NCBI RefSeq assembly: GCF_030818955.1
Contig: NZ_JAUTBF010000001.1
Location: 372,001-436,000, forward strand
Direction of reading: 5' to 3'
Length of the DNA: 64,000 nucleotides
Source: Microbacterium trichothecenolyticum
GTDB lineage: Bacteria > Actinomycetota > Actinomycetes > Actinomycetales > Microbacteriaceae
The position numbers and the translations under genes were made by a program. The notes under the pieces are model-generated. The model had not been told where the DNA came from and did no database searches. It saw only the letters and a program-made list of their open reading frames with translations. Numbering within the stretch: position 1 is the stretch's first letter; the number at the start of each line of letters is the position of its first letter. This document shows positions 34,275-42,817 of this stretch, one piece after another.

Positions 34275-36022
34275 CCGGTCCTCTCGAAGGCCTCGACGAG
34301 CATCAGCTCGAAGCCGCCCGGGCCCTGCGCGGCCCGGTGTGCGTGCTCGCGGGCGCGGGAACCGGCAAGACGCGCGTGATCACGCGGCGCATCGCCCACG
34401 GCGTCGACACGGGGGCATACTCCCCGCAGCGGGTCATGGCGGTGACCTTCACCGCGAAGGCCGCCGGCGAGATGCGCGGACGTCTGCGTGCCCTCGGGGT
34501 GACGGGGGTGTCGGCGCGCACCTTCCACGCCGCGGCACTCGCCCAGGTCAACTTCTTCTGGCCCACCCTGGCGGGGGACCAGGCGCCGTCGATCATCGAC
34601 AACAAGGTGCGCATGCTCGCCCATGCCGCCGACGGGGTGGGACTCGCGCCCGACACCGCGACGCTGCGCGACGTCGCCGCGGCGATCGAATGGCGCAAGG
34701 TCACGCTGCGTTCGATCGAGCAGTACGCCCGGGACCGGCCGGAGGGTGTCGGTCGCCTCGGCGTCGACCAGGTCGTCGCCCTGCAGCACGCGTACGAGAA
34801 GCTCAAAGACGAGCGGCGACAGATGGACTTCGAAGACGTGCTCCTGACGTGCGCGGGGATGATCGAGGCGGAGCCGCGTGTGGCGGCTGCGGTGCGCGAG
34901 CAGTACCGTCACTTCACCGTCGACGAGTTCCAGGACGTCTCTCCGCTGCAGAACCGCCTGCTCGAACTGTGGCTGGGGGACCGCCGCGACCTGTGCGTGG
35001 TGGGGGATGCCAGTCAGACGGTGTACTCGTTCACGGGTGCCGACGCGCGCTTCCTGCTCGACTTCGCGCGCACGCACGACGATGCACGCGTCGTGCGACT
35101 CGAACGCAACTACCGCTCGAGCGCGCCGGTGCTCGCGGTGGCGAACGACCTCATGCGCGGCCGGGCCGGCGCTCTCGAACTGATCGCGGCTCGCGACGAC
35201 GACGTGCCCGCCCCCACCGTGCGCGCATTCGACGACGACGAAGCGGAAGCGGCGGCGGTCGCCCGCTCGATCGCGGACTCGCTGGCGAGGGGCGTCGATC
35301 CGCACGACATCGCCGTGCTGTACCGCTCGCACGCGCAGTCGGCGGCTCTGCTGTCGGCCCTGTCGGCGGTGGGTGTGGCCGCGTCGGTGCTGGGCGGACG
35401 CAAGTTCTTCGACATCCCCGAGGTGCGCCAGGCCCTGATGGCGTTGCGCGCGGCGTCGGTGGCGCCGATGGAGACGGGGTTTCTCGCCACCGTGCGCGAC
35501 GTGCTGCGCAGCGTCGGGCTCACCGACGATCCGCCCGAGGCGGGGGGAGCACTGCGCGAGGCCTGGGAGGCGCGCGCCGCTCTGCTGCGCCTGGCCGAGG
35601 ACGCGCCGCCCGGTACCGACGTGCGCGGTTTCACCGACGATCTGCAGGCCCGCGCGCGCGATCAGCACGAGCCGACCACCCGCACGGTCACTCTCGCGAC
35701 GCTCCACGCGGCGAAGGGCCTGGAGTGGGACCACGTCTACCTCGTCGGAGTGAGCGAGGGCCTGCTCCCCATCTCGTACGCGAAGACGTTCGAGGCCGTC
35801 GACGAGGAACGACGCCTCGCCTACGTCGGGGTCACGCGCGCCGCCCGCACGCTGTCGGTCAGCTGGGCACGTGGACACGGGCGGATGGAGCGCTCGCCGT
35901 CGCGCTTTCTTCGAGAGATCGGCAGTGGCAGTCTTCACTCGGTCGATGCAACGCCCAGACCCGCCGGAACGAATCGACGCGCAAACGCAGCGACCGCGTC
36001 GTCTCGGCGACCGGGCAGGTGA
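34271..36022 (+). CDS. uvrD2: ATP-dependent DNA helicase UvrD2
   Basis: 583-residue SF1A helicase. Motifs: Walker A AGAGTGKTRVI near 27-37, TFTAKAAGEM, FTVDEFQDVSPLQ, GDASQTVYSFTGAD, ERNYRSSAPV, TLHAAKGLEWDHVYLVGVSEGLLP and RLAYVGVTRAARTLSVSWA. The mycobacterial protein has a C-terminal HRDC domain; none is visible here, and the tail after SRFLREIG looks unstructured. Its last 164 bases overlap the convergent ThiF-like gene. It acts in DNA repair or replication-fork processing. Co-translated with nudC. Confidence 0.92.
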   Translation: MTGPLEGLDEHQLEAARALRGPVCVLAGAGTGKTRVITRRIAHGVDTGAYSPQRVMAVTFTAKAAGEMRGRLRALGVTGVSARTFHAAALAQVNFFWPTLAGDQAPSIIDNKVRMLAHAADGVGLAPDTATLRDVAAAIEWRKVTLRSIEQYARDRPEGVGRLGVDQVVALQHAYEKLKDERRQMDFEDVLLTCAGMIEAEPRVAAAVREQYRHFTVDEFQDVSPLQNRLLELWLGDRRDLCVVGDASQTVYSFTGADARFLLDFARTHDDARVVRLERNYRSSAPVLAVANDLMRGRAGALELIAARDDDVPAPTVRAFDDDEAEAAAVARSIADSLARGVDPHDIAVLYRSHAQSAALLSALSAVGVAASVLGGRKFFDIPEVRQALMALRAASVAPMETGFLATVRDVLRSVGLTDDPPEAGGALREAWEARAALLRLAEDAPPGTDVRGFTDDLQARARDQHEPTTRTVTLATLHAAKGLEWDHVYLVGVSEGLLPISYAKTFEAVDEERRLAYVGVTRAARTLSVSWARGHGRMERSPSRFLREIGSGSLHSVDATPRPAGTNRRANAATASSRRPGR

Positions 36023-36680
36023 GCAGCGCGCTCGCCGCCCGCCCCGCTTCGGCGGCGAGGGCTGCGTCGACGACGGGCCGGGGCCGCGCCAGCAGCTGAG
36101 CGGCGAGCATCGGCCAGAGCGGTTCTTCCCGCAGGCGCGCCGCGTCGAGGCAGGCCAGGCATGCGGTGCGTCCGGGCACGACGACCGGACCCACGGTCGC
36201 GCTCGCCCCATCGAGCACGAGCGGGAGGTGCACGACGTCGTCGCGCACGTACAGTGCGGTGCGGCGAGGGTCGACCCGGTGGGCCGCCAGTACGACCACG
36301 CGCGTACCGGGGACGACGGGCTCGGTCGCCACGCCCGCCCACGGAATCGCCCGGGTGGGCCCGGGGAGCGCCGCGAGGACGGCACGCACCGCTTTCGCGG
36401 GCAGGTCGTCAGCCGTTTGGACGACGAGGGGAACGCGGCGTCTGACGCGGCGCAGGGCCGGTGACACTTGCGCGAGCAACGCATCGGCATCGCGGTCGGT
36501 CCCGCCGCGCACGCGGGTCAGCGCGCGCAACGCCGGCGCGGTCGTCCCCGCGTCGAGCGCGAGCACGAAGGCGTCGAGCCAGGGCGACGGGGCGGTGACG
36601 CGGGCGACGGCCGGCGCGCCGAATTGCACGCTGCCGTCGTCGAGCCAGAGCGGGGGAGCGGCGGGGTCGAGTCGGATCAT
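35859..36680 (-). CDS. ThiF/cyclodehydratase-like protein (Rv3196-type)
   Basis: 273 residues. The start MIRLDPAAPPLWLDDGSVQFG and the segment VPGRTACLACLDAARL resemble the leader-binding/ThiF-like proteins annotated near TOMM cyclodehydratases and the mycobacterial Rv3196 group. Two cysteine pairs, CLAC and CHC near the C-terminus (EDCHCRS), could bind zinc as in E1-like enzymes. No ATP-binding E1 motif is visible, so it is probably not catalytic alone, and no precursor peptide is seen. ATG at 36680. The end overlaps uvrD2 on the other strand by 164 bases. Confidence 0.7.
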   Translation of the reverse strand: MIRLDPAAPPLWLDDGSVQFGAPAVARVTAPSPWLDAFVLALDAGTTAPALRALTRVRGGTDRDADALLAQVSPALRRVRRRVPLVVQTADDLPAKAVRAVLAALPGPTRAIPWAGVATEPVVPGTRVVVLAAHRVDPRRTALYVRDDVVHLPLVLDGASATVGPVVVPGRTACLACLDAARLREEPLWPMLAAQLLARPRPVVDAALAAEAGRAASALLTCPVAETTRSLRLRVDSFRRVWALHRPSEDCHCRSLEESATASAPSARVHVPS

Positions 36681-36786
36681 GGCCCGATGATGGCCCAGCC
36701 GAACGCTTCGGATGCCGCTGTCCCCAGCCGTCGTTCCCGCGGCGAGGATGGGGAGGAGGGGCGTCTCCCGCCCACGCGAGCGTGAC

Positions 36787-36936
36787 GCACCCGCCCGGCG
36801 CGGCGCACCCGCCCGGCGCGGCGCACCCGCCCGGCGCGGCGCACCCGCCCTGCGTGACGCACCCGCCCTGCGTGACGCACCCGCCCGGCGTGACGCACCC
36901 GCCCGGCGCGGCGCACCCGCCCGGCGCGAGGCACCC
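36787..36936. repeat. 18-bp GC-rich minisatellite
   Basis: Eight head-to-tail units of 18 bp starting at 36787, 36805, 36823 and so on to 36913, each near GCACCCGCCCGGCGCGGC, plus a partial ninth. Units vary at GGCGCGGC / TGCGTGAC / GGCGTGAC. It fills most of the 311-bp gap 36681-36991, which holds no gene I can support. One frame would read HPPGAA/HPPCVT repeats. Confidence 0.85.
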
Positions 36937-36991
36937 ACGGGAGCGGCCCGCGCCGCGTGGTCGCGCCCCGGGTGGGGCACGACGCGACGGT

Positions 36992-38395
36992 TCACACCGG
37001 GCGCTGGTCCTCCGGAGCGGCGTCGCCGCCCTCGTCGTCGGGGCTCGCGTCGTCGTCGGTGGTCTGCTCGCCCGTCTCCTCGGCGATGAGCTGCGCGAGG
37101 GCGTCGTCCATGGCATCCGCCGGCACCGTCTCGCCCCGCGAGGTGGCGGTGAGACGGGCGACCAGCGCGGCGGGGTCGTCGATGTCGTCGGCCGAGGGCA
37201 TGAGGTCGGGGTAGTCCCAGAGTGCGTCGCGCGCGGCCACGCCGACGGCGTCGGTGACCGATCGCCACATCGTCGCCGCCTCGCGCATGCGTCGCGGTCG
37301 CAGTTCGAGCCCGACCAGCGACCCCAGCGCCTGCTCGGCGGGCCCGCCGACGGCGCGGCGCCGACGCACGGCCTCGGCGATGCGCGCGGCCGCGGGCAGG
37401 CGCGACGTCGCGTCTTCGGTGACCACGTCGACCCACCCCTCGATGGTCGCCAGCAGGTTCTCGAGGCGGGTCAGCGCCGCCGTCTGCTCTTCGGAGCGCG
37501 CCGGCAGCAGCGCACCGCTCTCGAGGGCGCTGCGCAGCTCATCCGGCTGTGACGGGTCGAAGCGCGAGGCCAGCTCCTCGAGGGCATCGGTGTCGACGTG
37601 GATGCCGTGTGCGAAGTCGCGCACCTGCGAGATCACGTGCAGGCGGAGCCAACGTGCGTGGCGGAACAGACGCGCGTGCGCGAGCTCGCGGGTCGCGAGG
37701 TAGAGCGCGAGCTGGTCGTCGGGGATCTCGAGATCGCGGCCGAAGTCGGCGAAGTTCTGCGGCAGGATCGCTGCGTCGCCGTCGGGCATGACGGGGATGC
37801 CGACATCGCCGCCGCCGACGACCTCGGTCGACAGCCGCCCGACGACCTGGCCGAGCTGCGTGGCGAAGAGGGAGCCGCCGACGGTGCGCATGAGTCGTCC
37901 GGCCCCCGCGATCATCTCTTGCATGTCGTCGGGGGCCTGCTGGCCGAGAGCGTCGGTGAGCGCGTCGGCGATGCTGGTCGCCACGGGCTCGGCGAGCTCC
38001 TGCCAGACGGGCAGGGTCGCGCTGACCCAGGCACCGCGAGTCACGGCGCGGGCCGGCCGCGGCAGGTCGGAGATCGTGGTCGCCTCACTCAGCCAGAGCC
38101 CCGCCAGGGTGAACGCCTGGTCGAGGTCGGTGCGCTGACCGCTGGACACGCCGAGACCGTCTTGATTGGCGATGTGCAGGGCCTGACGTTCGGCCAGGCT
38201 CCAGTCGACGCCGTCCTGCGTGCCGGCGAACGCGCCCTGCAGCTGATTCATCACCTGCTGCAGCATGGCGGGGTCGATCTGCATGCCCGACAGGCGGGAC
38301 AGCTGCTCCGGATCGATGCCGGTGGTGTCGCCCGACATGAGGCGACGCATGAGCTCTTGGAACTCGTCCTCGGGGCTCCGGTCCTCGTCTGCCAC
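36992..38395 (-). CDS. Zinc-dependent metalloprotease-like protein (DUF2342 / Rv3195 family)
   Basis: 467 residues. The family is conserved across actinobacteria and also found as F420-associated putative hydrolases. The start DEFQELMRRLMSGD and the block GGSLFATQLGQVVGRLS are typical. The metal-binding region reads LATRELAHARLFRHARWLR, with an ExxxH in place of HExxH, as known in the family. The C-terminus is acidic (EQTTDDDASPDDEGG). Actual protease activity is not established. It is divergent from the PDZ-protease gene and ends after the minisatellite. Confidence 0.85.
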   Translation of the reverse strand: MADEDRSPEDEFQELMRRLMSGDTTGIDPEQLSRLSGMQIDPAMLQQVMNQLQGAFAGTQDGVDWSLAERQALHIANQDGLGVSSGQRTDLDQAFTLAGLWLSEATTISDLPRPARAVTRGAWVSATLPVWQELAEPVATSIADALTDALGQQAPDDMQEMIAGAGRLMRTVGGSLFATQLGQVVGRLSTEVVGGGDVGIPVMPDGDAAILPQNFADFGRDLEIPDDQLALYLATRELAHARLFRHARWLRLHVISQVRDFAHGIHVDTDALEELASRFDPSQPDELRSALESGALLPARSEEQTAALTRLENLLATIEGWVDVVTEDATSRLPAAARIAEAVRRRRAVGGPAEQALGSLVGLELRPRRMREAATMWRSVTDAVGVAARDALWDYPDLMPSADDIDDPAALVARLTATSRGETVPADAMDDALAQLIAEETGEQTTDDDASPDDEGGDAAPEDQRPV

Positions 38396-38521
38396 TTCAG
38401 CCGCCTTTCAGCCGGGTCATGGGGATCGCGATCTACGCTAGTCGCACGTTTCCCCGCTTCTCCCGGCACGGCCCCTCGCCGCTTACGCCGCGCGCGAACG
38501 ACCCGGCAAAGGATTGAGACC

Positions 38522-39643
38522 GTGACCCTCTTCGACGAGAACGTCTCCGTCGTGCCCACGCCTCGACGACCGCTCCGGCGGCGCGCCCTCGTGGGCACGT
38601 GGTCGCTGGCGATCGCCGTGATCGTGCTGTTCGTGATGACCTTCCTGCCCACCGCGTACGTCATCCAGCAGCCCGGTCCGGTGTTCAACACCCTCGGCTC
38701 CTCGACCGGGGCCGACGGACAACAGGTGCCGCTCATCTCCGTCCCCGACGAGGACGATGACACCTCCTCGGGCCAGCTCGACCTGCTCACGGTGCAGGTG
38801 AGCGGCAACCGCGAGCGCACGCCGTCGTGGGTCGAACTGGTGTCGGCCTGGTTCGACCGCTCCCGCGCCGTCGTGCCGATCGACCGTATCTTCCCCGCGG
38901 GGCAGACGACCGAGCAGCGCAACACCGAGAATGCGGCTCTCATGACCGATTCGCAGGTGGAAGCCAGCGCGGCGGCACTGCGCGAGCTCGGGTACGACGT
39001 CCCGCAGCAGAGCACCGTCGTCACCGTGACCGACGACGGCGCCTCGGCGGGGCTCCTCCAGCCAGACGACGTGATCACCACCGTCGACGGTGCACAGGTA
39101 CGCAATGTCGAGGCCGTGCGCGCCGAGGTACAGGCCCGGGCGGGTGCTCCCGTGACCATCGGGTACGAGCGTGGTGGCACGCCCGGAACGGTGCAGGTGA
39201 CACCCCGTCAACGCGAGGTGGACGGTCAGCAGCAGTGGCTGCTCGGGATCGCCCTGATGCAGTCGTTCGACCTCCCGATCGACGTCAAGATCCAGCTCAA
39301 CGACGTCGGGGGTCCGAGCGCCGGCATGATGTTCGCGCTCGGGATCATCGACAAGATGTCGCCCGGCGACCTCACCGGCGGTCAGCACATCGCCGGCACC
39401 GGCACGATCGACGCCGACGGAAACGTGGGGGCGATCGGCGGCATCCGCCAGAAGCTGTACGGCGCCCGCGACGCCGGAGCCACCGTCTTCCTGGCCCCGG
39501 AGTCGAACTGCAACGAGGTCGTGGGGCACGTGCCCGACGGCATCCGGGTCTTCTCGACGTCGACGCTGACGCAGTCGCTCACGGTGCTGCAGACCATCCG
39601 TGACGGGGGCGATCTCGACGCCCTGCCCACGTGTGGTTCGTGA
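38522..39643 (+). CDS. PDZ and Lon-type serine protease, membrane anchored
   Basis: 373 residues. One N-terminal membrane helix (LVGTWSLAIAVIVLFVMTFLPTAYVI), an extracellular part, a PDZ domain (DGASAGLLQPDDVITTVDGAQV) and a C-terminal Lon S16 domain. The Ser-Lys dyad is in GGPSAGMMFALGIID (Ser) and a lysine in IRQKLYGARDAGA. This corresponds to mycobacterial Rv3194c and Bacillus YlbL. It probably degrades membrane or secreted substrates. GTG at 38522 has AAAGGA upstream. The UPF0182 gene follows, as in mycobacteria. Confidence 0.9.
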   Translation: MTLFDENVSVVPTPRRPLRRRALVGTWSLAIAVIVLFVMTFLPTAYVIQQPGPVFNTLGSSTGADGQQVPLISVPDEDDDTSSGQLDLLTVQVSGNRERTPSWVELVSAWFDRSRAVVPIDRIFPAGQTTEQRNTENAALMTDSQVEASAAALRELGYDVPQQSTVVTVTDDGASAGLLQPDDVITTVDGAQVRNVEAVRAEVQARAGAPVTIGYERGGTPGTVQVTPRQREVDGQQQWLLGIALMQSFDLPIDVKIQLNDVGGPSAGMMFALGIIDKMSPGDLTGGQHIAGTGTIDADGNVGAIGGIRQKLYGARDAGATVFLAPESNCNEVVGHVPDGIRVFSTSTLTQSLTVLQTIRDGGDLDALPTCGS

Positions 39644-39680
39644 TCGTAGCATTCACGGCATTCCCCGAGAACGCCGCGCC

Positions 39681-39686
39681 TAGGAT
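39681..39686 (+). promoter_or_regulatory. Leaderless-type -10 box of the UPF0182 gene
   Basis: TAGGAT, six bases before GTG at 39693. It contains CCTAGG, the same hexamer hit by the IS481 element at 22557. Confidence 0.5.
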
Positions 39687-39692
39687 GGACGG

Positions 39693-42600
39693 GTGACCAC
39701 GACCTCGGCGCCGAATCAGGCCACGCCCCCGAACCGCTCCCGACGGATCATCTCGATCACGCTGGCGGTGATCGCAGCCCTGGTCGTTGCGTTCTTCGTC
39801 TTCGCGAACCTCTACTCCGACTGGCTGTGGTTTGCGCAGCTCGGCTTCACCACCGTGCTGACCACCCAGTGGATCGCGCGCGCGGTGATGTTCGTCGTCG
39901 GGTTCCTCGCGATGGCGGTCCCGGTGTGGGGCGTCATCCAGCTCGCCTACCGCTTGCGCCCCGTCTACGCGCGGCTGAGCTCGCAGCTCGACCGGTACCA
40001 GGAGGTCGTCGAACCGCTGCGGCGTCTGGCGATGTGGGGCATCCCGATCTTCTTCGGATTCTTCGCCGGTTTCGCCGCCTCGGCGCAGTGGGAGACCACG
40101 TGGCTGTGGTTCAACGGCGTCGCCACCTCGGTCACCGACCCCCAGTTCGGACTCGACACCGGGTTCTACCTGTTCGGGATGCCGTTCTACGCGGCCGTCT
40201 TGGGCTTCGCGTCGGCCGTGGTGCTCGTGTGTCTGCTGCTTACCGGAGTCGTGTCGTACCTCTACGGCTCGGTCCGGGTGGGCCAGCGTGAGCTGCGCAT
40301 CTCGAAGGCGGCGCGCATCCAGCTCGCGGTGCTGGCGGGCGTCTACCTGCTGCTGCAGGGCGCGAGCCTGTGGCTGGACCGCTTCCGCACCCTCGTGGAG
40401 CCCTCGGAGCGCATCACCGGACCCGGATACGTCGGTGCGAATGCCGTCATCCCCGGGCAGACGATCCTCGCGATCGCGGCCGTCATCGTGGCGCTCGCCT
40501 TCTTCGTCACGGCGTTCATCGGCCGCTGGCGCTACCCGCTGATCGGCACCGCGCTGCTGGTGGTCTCGGCCATCGTCGTCGGCGCCGCCATCCCGTGGGC
40601 GGTCAAGACGTTCCAGGTCACCCCGAACCAGCTGAACCTCGAGAGCCAGTACTACCAGCGCAACCTCGACGGCACGAAGGCCGCGTACGGCATCGACGAC
40701 ATCCAGAAAGAAGACTTCGAGGCGACGACGACGGCGCAGGCGGGTCAGCTGCGCAACGACGCCGAGTCCACCGCACAGCTGCGGATCATGGATCCCGCGA
40801 TCATCGGCCCCACGGTTCGTCAGCTGGAGCAGTACCGCGCGTACTACCAGTTCAACACCCCGCTCGACGTCGACCGGTACACGATCAACGGTCAGACGCA
40901 GGACACGGTCGTGTCACTGCGGGAGCTCAACATCGGTCAGCTCGGCGACGCCGCCTCGTGGCAGAACACCGCCCTCGTGTACACGCACGGCTACGGCATG
41001 GTGGCGGCCGCGGGCAACGAGCGTACCGCCGACGGCGACCCGGTGTTCCTCGAGCAGGCGATCCCCGGCACCGGCTTCCTCACCGACCTGAACTACGAGC
41101 CGCGGGTGTACTTCGGCGAGCAGTCCCCGCCGTACTCGATCGTCGGCGGCCCCGAGGGCGCTGATCCCATCGAGCTCGACTACCCGATCGGTGCCGACGG
41201 CGGCTCCGAGACGCGCACGACGTTCCAGGGCGACGGCGGGCCGAGCGTCGGCAACGTCTTCAACCGCCTCATCTACGCGCTGAAGTTCCAGTCCGAGCAG
41301 ATCCTGTTCTCCGACTACCTCAATGCGGACTCGCAGATCCTGTACGACCGCAACCCCAAGGAGCGCGTGCAGAAGCTCGCTCCTTACCTGACGCTCGACA
41401 GCGACCCGTACCCCACCGTGGTCGACGGGCGCATCAAGTGGGTCATCGACGGCTACACCACGAGCGCGAACTACCCGTACTCCACGAGCGTGTCGCTGTC
41501 GCGGGCCATCGCCGACTCGAACAACCCGCAGCCGACCTACGCGCTGGATGACATCAACTACATCCGCAACTCGGTCAAGGCCACGGTCGACGCGTACGAC
41601 GGCTCCGTGAGTCTGTACGCGTGGGACGACCAGGATCCGCTGCTGAAGGCGTGGCAGAACATCTACCCCACCACCGTGAAGCCGTGGACCGACATGTCGG
41701 CCGACCTCATGAGTCACGTGCGGTATCCGACCGACCTGATGAAGGTGCAGCGCTCGATGCTCGGCGTCTACCACGTCGACGACGCCCGCTCGTTCTTCCA
41801 GCAGGACAACCGCTGGACCACCCCGAACGACCCGCAGGATCCGGCGGCCTTCCAGCCGCCGTATTACCTGACGATGAAGATGCCGAACCAGGACGATCCG
41901 TCGTACTCGATGTTCACGAGCTTCATCCCTGCATCCCAGGGCGGGCAGGCACGTAACGTGCTGACGGGCTATCTCGCCGTCGACTCCAACGCGGGAAGCC
42001 AACAGGGGACCAAGCGCGAGGATTACGGCAAGCTGCGCATGCTCGTGATCGACTCCTCGACCACGGTGCCCGGCCCCGGCCAGGTGCAGAACACCTTCGA
42101 CTCCGACACGAGCGTGTCGTCGCAGATCAACATTCTGAAGCAGGGGCAGTCGCAGGTGCTCAACGGCAACCTGCTGACCCTCCCCGTGGGCGGCGGCCTG
42201 CTGTACGTGCAGCCGGTGTTCGTGCAGTCCTCGGGCGGCACGCAGCTGCCACAGCTGCGGCGCGTGCTCGTGGCCTTCGGCAACAAGATCGCGTTCGAGA
42301 ACACCCTCAGCGAAGCGCTCGACAGCCTGTTCGGCGGAGACTCCGGCGCGAACACGGGTGACGAGACCGTCACCCCGAGCGATCAAGGCGACGGCAGCGG
42401 GGGCGGGGGCACCACGAGCCCGACCGTGCCCGCCGGTGACTACGCTGCGGCGCTGAACGAGGCGCGCGATGCCCTCCAAGCGCGCGCAGGCGGCCCTGAC
42501 CAGCGGCGACCTCGCGGGGTTCGCCACGCAGGACGCCCGCCTCACGGCAGCCGTGCAGCGTCTGCTCGACCTCGAGACGCAGGGCCAGGGCGGAACCGCG

Positions 42601-42752
42601 ACCACCAGCCCGACCCCGTCGCCCTCGGCCACGCCCGCGGGCTGACCGCCCTCACCGGCGCCGGCGCTCCGCTCTCGCGGGGTGCCGGCGCCGCTGTGTG
42701 TCCCGCAACCCCGTTGAGTGTCCAGGACACGCCGTTCGGCGCTGCCCGGTGA
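39693..42752 (+). CDS. UPF0182 family large membrane protein (C-terminus frameshifted as sequenced)
   Basis: About 985 residues expected. Seven membrane helices occupy roughly the first 300 residues (ISITLAVIAALVVAFFVFANLY and onwards), then a large extracellular domain with YGIDDIQKEDFEA and GYGMVAAAGNERT. The gene is the Rv3193c homologue; function unknown. Near residue 927 the frame breaks around 42472-42480. Removing one base restores KRAQAALTSGDLAGF through QGGTATTSPTPSPSATPAG with a stop at 42643-42645. As sequenced it reads on to 42752 and into the downstream inverted repeat. Confidence 0.88.
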   Translation: MTTTSAPNQATPPNRSRRIISITLAVIAALVVAFFVFANLYSDWLWFAQLGFTTVLTTQWIARAVMFVVGFLAMAVPVWGVIQLAYRLRPVYARLSSQLDRYQEVVEPLRRLAMWGIPIFFGFFAGFAASAQWETTWLWFNGVATSVTDPQFGLDTGFYLFGMPFYAAVLGFASAVVLVCLLLTGVVSYLYGSVRVGQRELRISKAARIQLAVLAGVYLLLQGASLWLDRFRTLVEPSERITGPGYVGANAVIPGQTILAIAAVIVALAFFVTAFIGRWRYPLIGTALLVVSAIVVGAAIPWAVKTFQVTPNQLNLESQYYQRNLDGTKAAYGIDDIQKEDFEATTTAQAGQLRNDAESTAQLRIMDPAIIGPTVRQLEQYRAYYQFNTPLDVDRYTINGQTQDTVVSLRELNIGQLGDAASWQNTALVYTHGYGMVAAAGNERTADGDPVFLEQAIPGTGFLTDLNYEPRVYFGEQSPPYSIVGGPEGADPIELDYPIGADGGSETRTTFQGDGGPSVGNVFNRLIYALKFQSEQILFSDYLNADSQILYDRNPKERVQKLAPYLTLDSDPYPTVVDGRIKWVIDGYTTSANYPYSTSVSLSRAIADSNNPQPTYALDDINYIRNSVKATVDAYDGSVSLYAWDDQDPLLKAWQNIYPTTVKPWTDMSADLMSHVRYPTDLMKVQRSMLGVYHVDDARSFFQQDNRWTTPNDPQDPAAFQPPYYLTMKMPNQDDPSYSMFTSFIPASQGGQARNVLTGYLAVDSNAGSQQGTKREDYGKLRMLVIDSSTTVPGPGQVQNTFDSDTSVSSQINILKQGQSQVLNGNLLTLPVGGGLLYVQPVFVQSSGGTQLPQLRRVLVAFGNKIAFENTLSEALDSLFGGDSGANTGDETVTPSDQGDGSGGGGTTSPTVPAGDYAAALNEARDALQARAGGPDQRRPRGVRHAGRPPHGSRAASARPRDAGPGRNRDHQPDPVALGHARGLTALTGAGAPLSRGAGAAVCPATPLSVQDTPFGAAR

Positions 42753-42774
42753 CGGCGTGTCCTGGACACTCAAC
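42713..42774. repeat. Perfect 23-bp inverted repeat, possible bidirectional terminator
   Basis: Arms at 42713-42735 and 42752-42774 are perfectly complementary; the core GTGTCCAGGACAC is itself palindromic. The loop is 16 bases. It lies between the convergent UPF0182 and crtEb genes and is followed directly by a G tract. Confidence 0.8.
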
Positions 42775-42777
42775 AAA

Positions 42778-42817
42778 GGGGGGGAGGGGAGGGGAGGGGG
42801 GGAGGGGAGAGGGAGGG
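42778..42817 (+). other. G-quadruplex-type purine tract
   Basis: Seven runs of three to seven G separated mostly by single A (G7 A G4 A G4 A G7 A G4 AGA G3 A G3). It ends at the base before the crtEb stop codon. Confidence 0.7.

Noticed and set aside
35859..36680. RiPP/TOMM biosynthetic cluster around the ThiF-like gene
   Set aside because: No precursor peptide, YcaO or dehydrogenase nearby; the neighbours are conserved housekeeping genes.
36787..36936. CRISPR array
   Set aside because: Units of 18 bp are directly adjacent with no spacers.
36782..37552. Open frame on the plus strand with HPPGAA/HPPCVT repeats
   Set aside because: It runs over the minisatellite and antisense to the conserved metalloprotease gene; no ribosome-binding site and no family.
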